Assembly (NCBI GenBank): GCA_003605035.1
Contig: QZKJ01000027.1
Location: 1-54,363 of the forward strand
From: Desulfurivibrio sp.
GTDB taxonomy: Bacteria > Desulfobacterota > Desulfobulbia > Desulfobulbales > SURF-16
Reading direction: 5' to 3'
Length of the DNA stretch: 54,363 nucleotides
The position numbers and the translations under genes were made by a program. The notes below the pieces were generated by a model. That model saw only the letters and a program-made list of their open reading frames with translations. It searched no databases and was not told the origin of the DNA. This document shows positions 1-7,783 of the stretch, piece after piece (positions within the stretch are counted from its first letter, which is position 1; each line of letters starts with the position of its first letter).

Positions 1-79
1 ACCAGCAAAATGCAAAGCCTTTTTTGTGGCGCAAACGAGAAGTCAAAGGCAGTCAGCTTAAAAATACTATCGTTAATTT

Positions 80-565
80 ATGCAATTAAACACTAGCACG
101 ACCATGACCGCGTCCATGGTGATCATCCGGCCGGCCCTGCCAGGAGACATTGACAGCCTCACGGGCCTGCTGAAAATCCTCTTCAGCATCGAAGAGGACT
201 TTATTTTTGATGAAATGCGACAGCGCCGGGGCCTGCAGATGATGCTGGACAACTACCGGGCCTGCGTTCTGGCGGCCGAGGCGGATGATCAGGTCATCGG
301 CATGTGCTCCGGCCAGCTCACCGTGTCCACGGCGGAAGGCGGACCCGCCCTGCTGGTGGAGGATGTGGTGGTCCTGCCGGACTGGCACGGCCGGGGCATC
401 GGCCGGCGCCTGATGGACAGCCTGGCGGCCTGGGCCGGGCAGCAGGGGGTGTGGCGGCTCCAGCTGCTGGCTGACCGCAATAACGGACCGGCCCTGGATT
501 TTTACAGCAAACTCGGCTGGCAGACCACGGAACTGATCTGCCTGCGCAAACGCCTGCCGCGCTGA
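80..565 (+). CDS. GNAT-family N-acetyltransferase
   Basis: A 161-residue protein with the GCN5-related acetyltransferase fold, which moves an acetyl group from acetyl-CoA to an amine; the substrate cannot be told. The core shows the acetyl-CoA loop as GRGIGRRLMDSL (about residues 110-121) after the VEDVVVLPDWH strand, and the late DFYSKLGW segment usual in the family. The start is uncertain: ATG codons at 80, 104 and 116 are in frame, none with a good ribosome site, and the conserved part begins at MVIIRPALPGD, so 116 may be the true start. The next gene begins 27 bases downstream on the same strand, so the two may be co-transcribed. Confidence 0.85.
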   Translation: MQLNTSTTMTASMVIIRPALPGDIDSLTGLLKILFSIEEDFIFDEMRQRRGLQMMLDNYRACVLAAEADDQVIGMCSGQLTVSTAEGGPALLVEDVVVLPDWHGRGIGRRLMDSLAAWAGQQGVWRLQLLADRNNGPALDFYSKLGWQTTELICLRKRLPR

Positions 566-592
566 AGTGGCGGCAGGAAAAGGATGTAAACC

Positions 593-1057
593 ATGACCAC
601 CGTGCATTCAAAAACCAGCGATATGGCTTCCACTGCTTTCCGATCCGATTTGATCGGCTTTGGCGATATCAAGTCCCATGCCATCAAGGGCTGGGAGGAG
701 TACCTGCACGAGGGGGAACAATACCTGACCACGGCCCGCAACGCCTTTGCCGGTCAGCGGCACGCCTTTACCGCCGAGATCCTGTACAACGTCATCGCCA
801 TGGCCATTGAAAAACTGGTGATGGGCGCCCTCATGCAGAGCGGCAACCTGCCCTATAACCACACCATGCGCGATCTGGCGGAAGCCATGGAGGAGCATTT
901 TCCCGGCCGGCTGGGCGGGATCAAGGACCGGCTCATCTCCCTTGACGCCTATCAGGAAATCTGCGACCTCGATACCTACCACAGACAGCCGCCAACCATG
1001 GAGGAGATTCCGGCTATGCTCAGTTTAGCGATTGAGCTGCAGGAGCTGGTGAGTTGA
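593..1057 (+). CDS. Small helical protein, HEPN-like
   Basis: A 154-residue, mostly helical protein preceded by a usable ribosome site (AAGGA about 10 bases before ATG). The middle (residues ~45-100) has the pattern of HEPN domains: a long helix with AIEKLVMGALMQSG followed by a short loop and a second helix beginning at NHTMRDLAEAME. HEPN proteins are often RNases or partners of nucleotidyltransferases, usually with an RxxxxH motif; I do not see a clean copy of that motif, so catalysis is unproven. It follows the acetyltransferase gene closely and precedes a convergent defence island. No nucleotidyltransferase partner is visible. It may equally be an unrelated helical protein. Confidence 0.5.
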   Translation: MTTVHSKTSDMASTAFRSDLIGFGDIKSHAIKGWEEYLHEGEQYLTTARNAFAGQRHAFTAEILYNVIAMAIEKLVMGALMQSGNLPYNHTMRDLAEAMEEHFPGRLGGIKDRLISLDAYQEICDLDTYHRQPPTMEEIPAMLSLAIELQELVS

Positions 1058-1104
1058 TGAGACTGATGCCGAGAAGAGGTGTTAAACGAATTTAATCGGC
1101 CATT

Positions 1105-3168
1105 TCACATCCGCAGATCATCGAGAAATTCCGATGGCAGATCGCCGCTCGTCACCAGCAGATGATCCCTTGCCCGGGTGCAGGCGACATAGAGCAAATG
1201 GCGCTCGGTATTGTAAACATCTTCCAGATCCGCGTTGTCGGTGACCGCTTCAATCCGGGCCTGGAGCGGAATGATTTCATCGTCACAGGCCATGACAACC
1301 ACGGCACGAAACTCCAGCCCCTTGGCCAGGTGCATGGTGCAAACCGAAATGAACCCCATTGTCGTTTCAATGGTATCATCAATGATTTTACAGGGAAAAG
1401 CCGAGTGCGCCACGGCACTCCCGGCTCTGTCCAGTTCCGCATCCGAACGTACGAACACCCCCACCTCATGCGGCATGATTCCCTCGGCCATCCTCTCCTG
1501 CAACCATTGGCCGACGAACCGTGCCTCCTCATCTCTACTCACCAACTCTCTGATAATCGGGCCTGGGCCGTTGAACACCGAAATGGTGCCCCGCCGTTCT
1601 TCGGTAATACCGTCCACATCGGACAATTCCGGAGCCAGCAACCGGTCTGCCTGCCTCCTGATCTGATGGGAGGTGCGATAATTGATCTTCAGGGTGCGGG
1701 AGCGGCCGCGGATATCGATCCCGAGCCCCTTCCAGGAAAAGGGCTGTTGAAATATCCGCTGCCCGAGGTCACCGGCGAAAAATAAACTGTTGGGCCGGCC
1801 ACCAGCCAGGGAGGCAAGAAAACGGAGCTGGGGGACATTGATATCCTGGGCCTCGTCCACCACGCAGAAATCAAACGGAGATCGCGCAATTTCGATCAAC
1901 CGGGCCGTCAGTTTGCCGAACATTGCCGCAGTGGTCATGAGACCGTCAGACTGCAACCGTGATCGGACCTGGTCAAATATCGCCCACAGCAACTGCCGCT
2001 GCTGTTCCGACAGTCGGGTTTTCCGTCCCAGTCGAGGCACATCACGATATGCCTCCCACGTTTCCAGCTGCCAGGCGTCAACGATCAGCTCCCATTCGGT
2101 TTGCAGAAAATGCGGGCTGAATTTATGTCCCTCGACCCCGGCCGATGCCTCAGCCAGCAGATTGCGCAGCACCTTCCGGTCGGCAATCTTCGCCCGGCCG
2201 AAGTGCAGGCCATAGAGCCGCTACCCGATGGCATCCATGGAGTGGACATCCAGCCGTTCACCCAGCCGGGGTTCATTGCCGATCAGCCGAAACAGTTTCG
2301 TGCGCAGGGCATTGGCAAGAGGCTCGGAAAAGGTGGTGAGCAGCACCCTGCTTGCAGGATTGGCGCGGGCCAGAAATACGGCCCGATGCAGGGCGACAAT
2401 GGTCTTGCCGGTCCCGGCTGAACCGGAAACCCGGACCGGGCCGCCATAATCGCGCTCCACCAGTTGGCGCTGGGCAGGATGGAGAAAGATGGTCCATTTT
2501 TCCCACGGATAATCCAGGGCGCGCTCCAGTTCCTCGACATCGCTCATCACCCGGAAACGACGCCGAGCGTCGGGGTGGTCGAAGGGACTGCCGCCTGCGG
2601 CAGCCGGTTGAACCGGTTGCGGCGTTACCCCGGTGGCCAGGTCGAGCAGGGCCTCGGCCGCTTCGGCAGGAAGATGATCGGCCAGACCCAGAAGCGAATC
2701 CTCGTCTGCCCGCCGGACATCCGCCAGCCAGTCCGCCGGCACTCCATAGCTCAGCAGGTTATCGTCGGACATGTGGGCAAACAATGGCGGCTTCGGCTCC
2801 GCCGCCTCCACATAAACGGGGATGATGATCTCCTGCACCGACTCCCGGACCTCCACCAGCTGGGCCGCCCCGGTGCTGGGATGGGTTTCCAGTTTGCGCC
2901 GTTCCGCCCACTGGTAGGCCTTGTCATGATGATCGACATAGCAGAGCAGCAGACTGTCATAGGTTTTATGAACAATCATGCGCAGATCACTGCTGACCCG
3001 CACCGACCAGAAATTCTTGTCCCTGGCGTTGTCAAGTTTGTGAAAACTCATGCCCGGACTGGCCGGGTTCAATTGCAGGTCAAAGGCCGTGGTCTTGACC
3101 GCCTTCTGCTCTTCGCCGGTGAGTTTGGCCAGGCTGTCGGTGAAGGTATCGGCGATACGGAAGTTCAT
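1105..3168 (-). pseudogene. RelE-fold/UvrD-type helicase, interrupted by an in-frame TAG
   Basis: A superfamily 1 helicase of 687 codons read from ATG at 3168, interrupted by TAG at codon 316 (2221-2223); the frame is the same on both sides, so one base change would restore it. Residues ~1-90 resemble the RelE/ParE fold (FWSVRVSSDLRMIVHK, LLLCYVDHHDKAYQWAERR). Walker A is GSAGTGKTIVALHRA (~residue 260). After the stop come the Walker B region (FDFCVVDEAQDINVPQLRFL), the motif IV-VI series (KINYRTSHQIRRQADR, SVCTMHLAKGLEFRAVVVM, LLYVACTRARDHLLVT). The gene overlaps the upstream AAA/TOPRIM gene by four bases (ATGA), so the pair is translationally linked, an arrangement recalling GajA-GajB of Gabija. 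A GTG at 2172 could restart the C-terminal half. It may be a pseudogene, a readthrough case or a sequencing error. Confidence 0.8.
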
Positions 3169-4916
3169 TGATGTGAAGCCACGAGTGCTATCAGTTTTGC
3201 GACAAATTGGTGCACATCTTCATGCAATTCATCAACGGTCATGACCATCGCCACCTCTTCTCGCAGGAGTTGTAAAGAAGGTGATCCATTCCGCAGATGA
3301 TGAAAAAGCGAATCATTTTTTTCAAACAAAAGACGCTTGCCATCCACCACGCTAAAAATTTCTGCCGAGACATTTCGCCAGGTTTTGCCAGGTGGCAAAG
3401 TCAGATTCTGTTCAGCAAAAAAACTGTCAATACGTTGCAAAACCGGATAGGCGAATAAGTTATCCTTGCCGCACTTCATCAGGCACAATGCTGCACGTTT
3501 CCAGGCATCGGGCACAAGAAGATAGTTTTCTATGTTTTTGCGCTTCCATTCAAACAAGGTCGGATTATCAGGTGGTGGATGGAACGCTTCGTCGGAGCTG
3601 TCATAATCGAAAAGCATCAGCCGTACTACATTAGGGATGATCTCTTTTAAGGCAGCGAAATGCTGATCTGCCCTTTCTTTCATATTCTCCTTTCCGCCAC
3701 CATCCATGGCCTTAAAGCAGACTGCCTCCATTGCGATTTCGGCTCCACATTGCTTTGCCCAGGCCCTTAGAATACGCTCGTCGGTTTCTCCCTCCACATA
3801 GACAATATAAGGGGAAGACATCAGTCTGGAGAGTTCCTCATTCGGAACATCGGCCATGGCGCGCAAAACAGCAGGTTTCGACTGAATTCGTGTCGGCTCT
3901 TGGCGCAGCAAAGAAACAACCTGCGTGGCGTCAACCCCCCGCACGAACTCTTCAGCGTGGGTGGCAACGAGAAACTGGATACCCTTTTCAATCGACTTAC
4001 GTTTGAAATAATCGAGAACTTCACGTTGCAGATTGACATGCAGATGAGCATCAGGCTCATCAAGAAGGATGGTTGTGGGCTGGTAACCATGCAAGAAAGC
4101 AAGCAAAGTCAAAACCTGATGAAAACCGCTTCCCCCGGCGATGATGTCGAAATTTTTATCTTTTTGATGGTATTCGACAGTTATATAAACGTCCTTGGCC
4201 GAGACGTATTGAGGCTTCCGAATCTGAACCGAAAACCAACGGTGAATGACAGCTTCCACCTCTTTCCAATCATCAGAAGAATGGTATTCTTTAGGTATAC
4301 GTCCACCAGCATCAGGAGCAGGTTGCGGACATACCCTCAAAAGCAGATTGCGCAGCACACTCCCAGGCTGCCCCTTGCCGATCTGCTGGCGGATAGGTGA
4401 GACATCCAGCCATTTTTCGGTTGGATCAAGACCTGAAAATGGTGGCACATATGCGATTTTTGGCAGATCTCCCAGCTCTTCGCATTCGCGGAATTTAGCC
4501 CAGCCCGCACTGGGGATGGCATAAATAGTCTGAGGTGAATGATACCGCAAATCTACCCCAAAAGAGCCAATCTTTCCCTCCTGCCGCTGCCACTCCACCT
4601 GAATACTAATCAGGATATATTCCTGTTTTTTCCGGCCATTGACCACAGGCCAATGACGATCAGTTCGATTTTTCCACAACAAGTTAAACTCAGGCAGCGG
4701 CAAGGCAGTAAAGTTAGGAAGCACGATCTGAATACCCTTGGTGCCGGTCCGCTTGGTGCGATGGAACTCGTCCACACAGAATTGCCAGATAGCCAGAGCC
4801 TGTAATACCGTACTCTTGCCGCAGTTATTCCGGCCAACCAGTAAGTCGAATTGGGTAAAGTCGTATACTTGTTCCTGTACACTTTTAAAATTGCGTAAGG
4901 TCAATCTGGTAATCAT
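3165..4916 (-). CDS. AAA ATPase with TOPRIM domain, OLD/GajA-like nuclease
   Basis: A 583-residue protein with an ABC-type ATPase split around an insert, followed by a TOPRIM nuclease domain, as in OLD-family nucleases. Visible motifs: MITRLTLRNFKSVQ start, Walker A GRNNCGKSTVLQAL (~29-42), signature-like GGSGFHQVLTLLAFLHG, Walker B TTILLDEPDAHLHV (~280-293), H-loop FLVATHAEEF, and TOPRIM acidic residues in YVEGETDERIL (~375) and MLFDYDSSDE (~437). Length matches GajA of Gabija (about 580). The stop overlaps the start of the downstream RelE/UvrD helicase. Base composition is more AT-rich than the nif or nickel regions, suggesting transfer. Role inferred as phage or plasmid defence; the partner's odd N-terminus means this may not be canonical Gabija. 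Confidence 0.85.
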   Translation of the reverse strand: MITRLTLRNFKSVQEQVYDFTQFDLLVGRNNCGKSTVLQALAIWQFCVDEFHRTKRTGTKGIQIVLPNFTALPLPEFNLLWKNRTDRHWPVVNGRKKQEYILISIQVEWQRQEGKIGSFGVDLRYHSPQTIYAIPSAGWAKFRECEELGDLPKIAYVPPFSGLDPTEKWLDVSPIRQQIGKGQPGSVLRNLLLRVCPQPAPDAGGRIPKEYHSSDDWKEVEAVIHRWFSVQIRKPQYVSAKDVYITVEYHQKDKNFDIIAGGSGFHQVLTLLAFLHGYQPTTILLDEPDAHLHVNLQREVLDYFKRKSIEKGIQFLVATHAEEFVRGVDATQVVSLLRQEPTRIQSKPAVLRAMADVPNEELSRLMSSPYIVYVEGETDERILRAWAKQCGAEIAMEAVCFKAMDGGGKENMKERADQHFAALKEIIPNVVRLMLFDYDSSDEAFHPPPDNPTLFEWKRKNIENYLLVPDAWKRAALCLMKCGKDNLFAYPVLQRIDSFFAEQNLTLPPGKTWRNVSAEIFSVVDGKRLLFEKNDSLFHHLRNGSPSLQLLREEVAMVMTVDELHEDVHQFVAKLIALVASHQ

Positions 4917-5000
4917 TCAGGGTTTCCCTCCATTTTCCTGATGTCGCTCATAACGGCTGAACCTGCCATCTCTTATCACCGCAACCGCGAGGGGCTCCCC

Positions 5001-5270
5001 TCACACCCGAAACACCTTCATCACTTCATCGCCCAGGTGGTTGATTACCTTCACCGCAATCCGCCCGGTCTCCGGTTTGTCGAAAGGGCGGGAGGTGTCG
5101 CTGTTCAGAGTGGCCCAGGCTTCTTCGTTGATCTCCGCCTTGAGGGTTGTTTTGAGCGCCTTGTAGGGGTCGTTGGCTCCCAGGAAGTATGCGTGGCGGA
5201 CAAAGAAGCTTTCTTCGTTGTAGTCGGTATCGATGAACCAGCAGGCGATGCCTTCGGAACTCATTATCAA
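5001..5270 (-). pseudogene. C-terminal remnant of a site-specific DNA methyltransferase (mod)
   Basis: Encodes about 80 residues matching the very end of adenine-specific DNA methyltransferases of the type III/Mod kind: IACWFIDTDYNEESFFVRH, then GANDPYKALKTTLKAEI and the terminal VKVINHLGDEVMKVFRV. No catalytic or AdoMet-binding motif is present. The matching N-terminal piece lies at 6589-6795, with an HNH gene and a MazG gene between the two, so the bulk of the methyltransferase has been replaced. The piece begins directly after the mazG stop codon; translation from the in-frame ATG at 5264 is possible but would give no enzyme. Confidence 0.8.
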
Positions 5271-5611
5271 AGCTTATCATACTTGGTAAAAATCCCTTTT
5301 GCCTTTTCAACTGGATAGTTAGCACGATTTACATTTAATTTCTTGCTAACGGCATCTTCAATTGAAAGGCCAAGATCATGACACATGTATGAAAGGAGTA
5401 TAATTACATCAGCCAGTTCTGACTCAATTTCAGCTTTGTGTTCTTTTATTATAGATTCAATATCAGAGTCACGGGCCCAACGAAAATAGTCAAGCAGTTC
5501 AGCAGCCTCAACGCACAGAGCTGCACTGAGATTTCTGACAGTATGAAACTGTTCCCAGTTCCTTTCATGCCTGAATTCGAGTAATGAATTGAGTAAATTA
5601 TGCGAAATCAT
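5267..5611 (-). CDS. MazG-like nucleotide pyrophosphohydrolase
   Basis: A 114-residue all-helical protein of the MazG/dCTPase superfamily, which hydrolyses (d)NTPs to the monophosphate and pyrophosphate. The metal-binding acid pattern is present: LCVEAAELLDYFRW (ExxxE) and, one helix on, EIESELADVIILLSYM (ExxxD). It starts nine bases after the HNH gene and ends against the methyltransferase C-terminal remnant, so HNH and MazG form one inserted two-gene cassette. The cassette is more AT-rich than the restriction genes around it. A role in defence, for example altering nucleotide pools, is inferred only from context; housekeeping MazG is normally longer. Confidence 0.85.
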   Translation of the reverse strand: MISHNLLNSLLEFRHERNWEQFHTVRNLSAALCVEAAELLDYFRWARDSDIESIIKEHKAEIESELADVIILLSYMCHDLGLSIEDAVSKKLNVNRANYPVEKAKGIFTKYDKL

Positions 5612-5620
5612 GTCAGCACC

Positions 5621-6557
5621 TCATGCCTGGAATCGATTCTTGAAATGCCAGTCTAGCAAGGCAGGGTCAGGGCGCATTGACGGATTGACTGGCACGACAG
5701 ACAAAGGTTTGTCATCAAGACGATAGTAAACCTTGCCATTGAACCATTCCTCGCGGATGCGTGGACTGACGCGTATTTTGAGATCAGGTGTGACACTGAC
5801 CAAACCTACGTCAAATAGTCGATGAAAGTCTGCCCGAAGCAGAATGCCATTACGAATATTATGCTCGCCTGCGCCGGAATAAGGAACAATGTGTGCCGCT
5901 TCCAACGCTATCAAGGTTTTTTCTCCAGTGATAGCACAACGACGCTGATAAGCTTCTGTCACCAAGAGACGGAATGAAGATTGTCCAATCCTGGGCCTAA
6001 CTGTAACTGGGGCACCATACTTCATTCCAGGCTCTGCTGTTATGTTCACCCCCACCTCGTTCACTTTCGTAAAATCAACCGGCGCCGACATTCGAAGTTG
6101 AATATCATTCCAGATCTTGTTTCCGGCATACTCAGTAGTTTCATACATCTTTCCTCTCACGATAGATGAAGCCCAACCGGGCGGATCCGCGAGCCACTGA
6201 CTCTTGTTAAAAAAAAACGGATTTGCCAACACAGTACACCCAATCTCGCCATCATTCCGTTTTTTTGATATTAAAGGACTTATAAGATTACGGAGTTCAT
6301 CAAGCGAACTGCAACCATTTTTGGTACCAAATATTTCCCATGCGAGGCTCAACGGTAATTTGCTGTAAGTTACAAAAAAACCTCCACCAGCAATATGATT
6401 ATTAGGTCGCTTTAACTTAAAAGAGAAATGGAAGACCAATCGGCGCGCCAGAGAATGGTGGTGTCGCACTTGGTTGCCAAAAATTCACCTCCTCCGGCTG
6501 TAAATCTGAAAGGTATTCGAACCACTGATTGTCTGTGACACCAACCCAAAATTTCAT
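5621..6557 (-). pseudogene. HNH endonuclease, frameshifted near codon 46
   Basis: An HNH nuclease of about 310 residues whose frame breaks once. From ATG at 6557 (ribosome site GTGGAGAG) it reads MKFWVGVTDNQWFEYLSD, the usual start of this family, to GLPFLF and then TAA at 6417-6419. Dropping one base of the A4/T4 run at 6419-6422 continues into KLKRPNNHIAGGGFF and the rest of the protein, exactly the expected continuation. The nuclease core is near the C-terminus: CAITGE, LEAAHIVPYSGAGEHNIRNG, and HRLFDVG. Such proteins are annotated as putative restriction endonucleases. It is followed by mazG and sits inside a broken methyltransferase gene. The frameshift may be a mutation, a sequencing error in a homopolymer, or slippage. 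Confidence 0.8.
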
Positions 6558-6588
6558 TGATAACTCTCCACAAAAGAAGATAACTTTT

Positions 6589-6795
6589 TTAACCATTACG
6601 GAAAACATTTAGAGCCCCAATTGGCCAACCCTTCGGGTCGAGATCGCGTTTGCGCCGCTCGTAGGTCACCCGCACCGAACTCTTGTCGGCCTCGTGCATG
6701 ATCGACTGATGCTCGGCCGTGGGGATATTTTTGCGGGTTGCCTCGTCGTGGGTGATTGAATCGACGGTGAGTTTTTCTGTGGTTTTTTGGGTCAT
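6589..6795 (-). pseudogene. N-terminal remnant of the site-specific DNA methyltransferase (mod)
   Basis: The first ~55 residues match the N-terminus of the Mod-type methyltransferase whose C-terminus lies at 5001-5270: THDEATRKNIPTAEHQS and YERRKRDLDP are typical, and intact family members continue with an LVWxGKD segment. Here the match stops after RDLDP (about 6637) and 15 unrelated residues lead to a stop. It starts 14 bases after dinD, in the order res-dinD-mod, the order expected of this restriction cluster. The roughly 800 or more residues expected to follow, with the AdoMet and catalytic motifs, are absent. Confidence 0.75.
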
Positions 6796-6809
6796 GGCGA
6801 ACTCTTTTT

Positions 6810-7652
6810 CTATACGTCCAATCCGTCTGGATTTTTCAGGGCCTTCTTGTCTTCCGAGGCAATGCGGCGTTCCACTTTTTTTACATCCTCGGCCGCAGGT
6901 AAGTGTTCGGGGCGAATACCACGTTCAATGAGGGTGTTCCTGACGGCCTGGTTGTTGGTGATATGTTCTTGCGAGATTGCGACTTCGGTGGTCATCTGGT
7001 GCTGTCTGGCATTAAAAATAGTGATCTCGGTCGCAAAATCCTTGGCCTTCAGGATAATGGTGGGAGCGAAGTCGGCCAGAGGGCGGTTATCCGGCACTTT
7101 CCACTGCGCCTTCATGGCCTGGGTCGGTTTGCCGAAAAGGGCCTGGTCGCCTTTGCTGCGGATAAGGGCGAAATTCTGGTTGCCGCCGGTCTGCTCGTAG
7201 ATGACATCTGACAGTTCTTTCTCCGTGGCCGATAGTTTCTTGCGGGCGGACACCCGTTCGGCTTCCAGCAGGCGTTGTTCGATAAGCTCTGCCTTGCGGG
7301 TCTGGATGGCGAAATAGGTTTGCGCAAAGGCGATCTCCTGCTTCTTGGGGTCGCCGTTCTGGGCGATCAGATAGCAGGCGTAGCGGGTGAGCATGATGTC
7401 GGGAACTTCTTTCTCCGCCCCCTTCGGCATGGCTATCGTTTTGCCGACGTCGGCAAAATGATCGGATACCTCGTGCCCTGAGACTTCGCAGGCAGTTTTT
7501 GCCTTGGAAACGACATTCAGGAAATTGTCCCATTTCGTATAGCCCAAAAGATGCTGGAGATCACGGGCAAGCCAAAACTCGATGCCGCCTTCGGTCAGCT
7601 GGGCGTTAGCCTCAAAGGTCGCTGTGAGGGTAATGATAATGTCTGTTTTCAT
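6810..7652 (-). CDS. dinD: DNA damage-inducible protein D (DinD-like)
   Basis: A 280-residue protein with a BRO-like N-terminal region (GIEFWLARDLQHLLGYTKW, residues ~22-40) and the DinD helical body (MLTRYACYLIAQNGDPKKQ, FAQTYFAIQTRKAE, SDVIYEQTGGNQNFALIRSKGD). In E. coli DinD is an SOS-induced inhibitor of RecA-mediated strand exchange. Here it lies between a res-type helicase/nuclease and the remains of the matching methyltransferase, so it is probably a fixed member of that cluster rather than an SOS gene. I saw no clear LexA box in front of it. The upstream spacer holds two perfect palindromes (7685-7699 region and 7733-7767). Confidence 0.85.
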   Translation of the reverse strand: MKTDIIITLTATFEANAQLTEGGIEFWLARDLQHLLGYTKWDNFLNVVSKAKTACEVSGHEVSDHFADVGKTIAMPKGAEKEVPDIMLTRYACYLIAQNGDPKKQEIAFAQTYFAIQTRKAELIEQRLLEAERVSARKKLSATEKELSDVIYEQTGGNQNFALIRSKGDQALFGKPTQAMKAQWKVPDNRPLADFAPTIILKAKDFATEITIFNARQHQMTTEVAISQEHITNNQAVRNTLIERGIRPEHLPAAEDVKKVERRIASEDKKALKNPDGLDV

Positions 7653-7732
7653 GGTTCACGCCTTAATAATTTTATTTGCAAACACCGACAATTTGTCGAC
7701 AGTTCACAGAAGAATATCAGTAACTACTGATT

Positions 7733-7767
7733 CATCAAGTGGGGGACAAGTTGTCCCCCACTTGATG
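7733..7767. repeat. 35-bp perfect inverted repeat between res and dinD
   Basis: Two 17-base arms (CATCAAGTGGGGGACAA and its complement) around a single G. A T-rich stretch follows on the plus strand, but on the minus strand, where res and dinD are transcribed, there is no U-tract, so it is not a standard terminator for res. A shorter palindrome, CGACAATTTGTCG, lies about 35 bases away. It could be a protein-binding site, a cruciform or an RNA-processing hairpin in a res-dinD transcript. Confidence 0.6.
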
Positions 7768-7783
7768 TTGATTTTTTCTTTTC

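Noticed and set aside
2221-2223. Pyrrolysine insertion at the helicase TAG
   Set aside because: Pyl occurs mainly in methylamine methyltransferases; a helicase site without other support is better explained by mutation. Kept only as a check in the finding.
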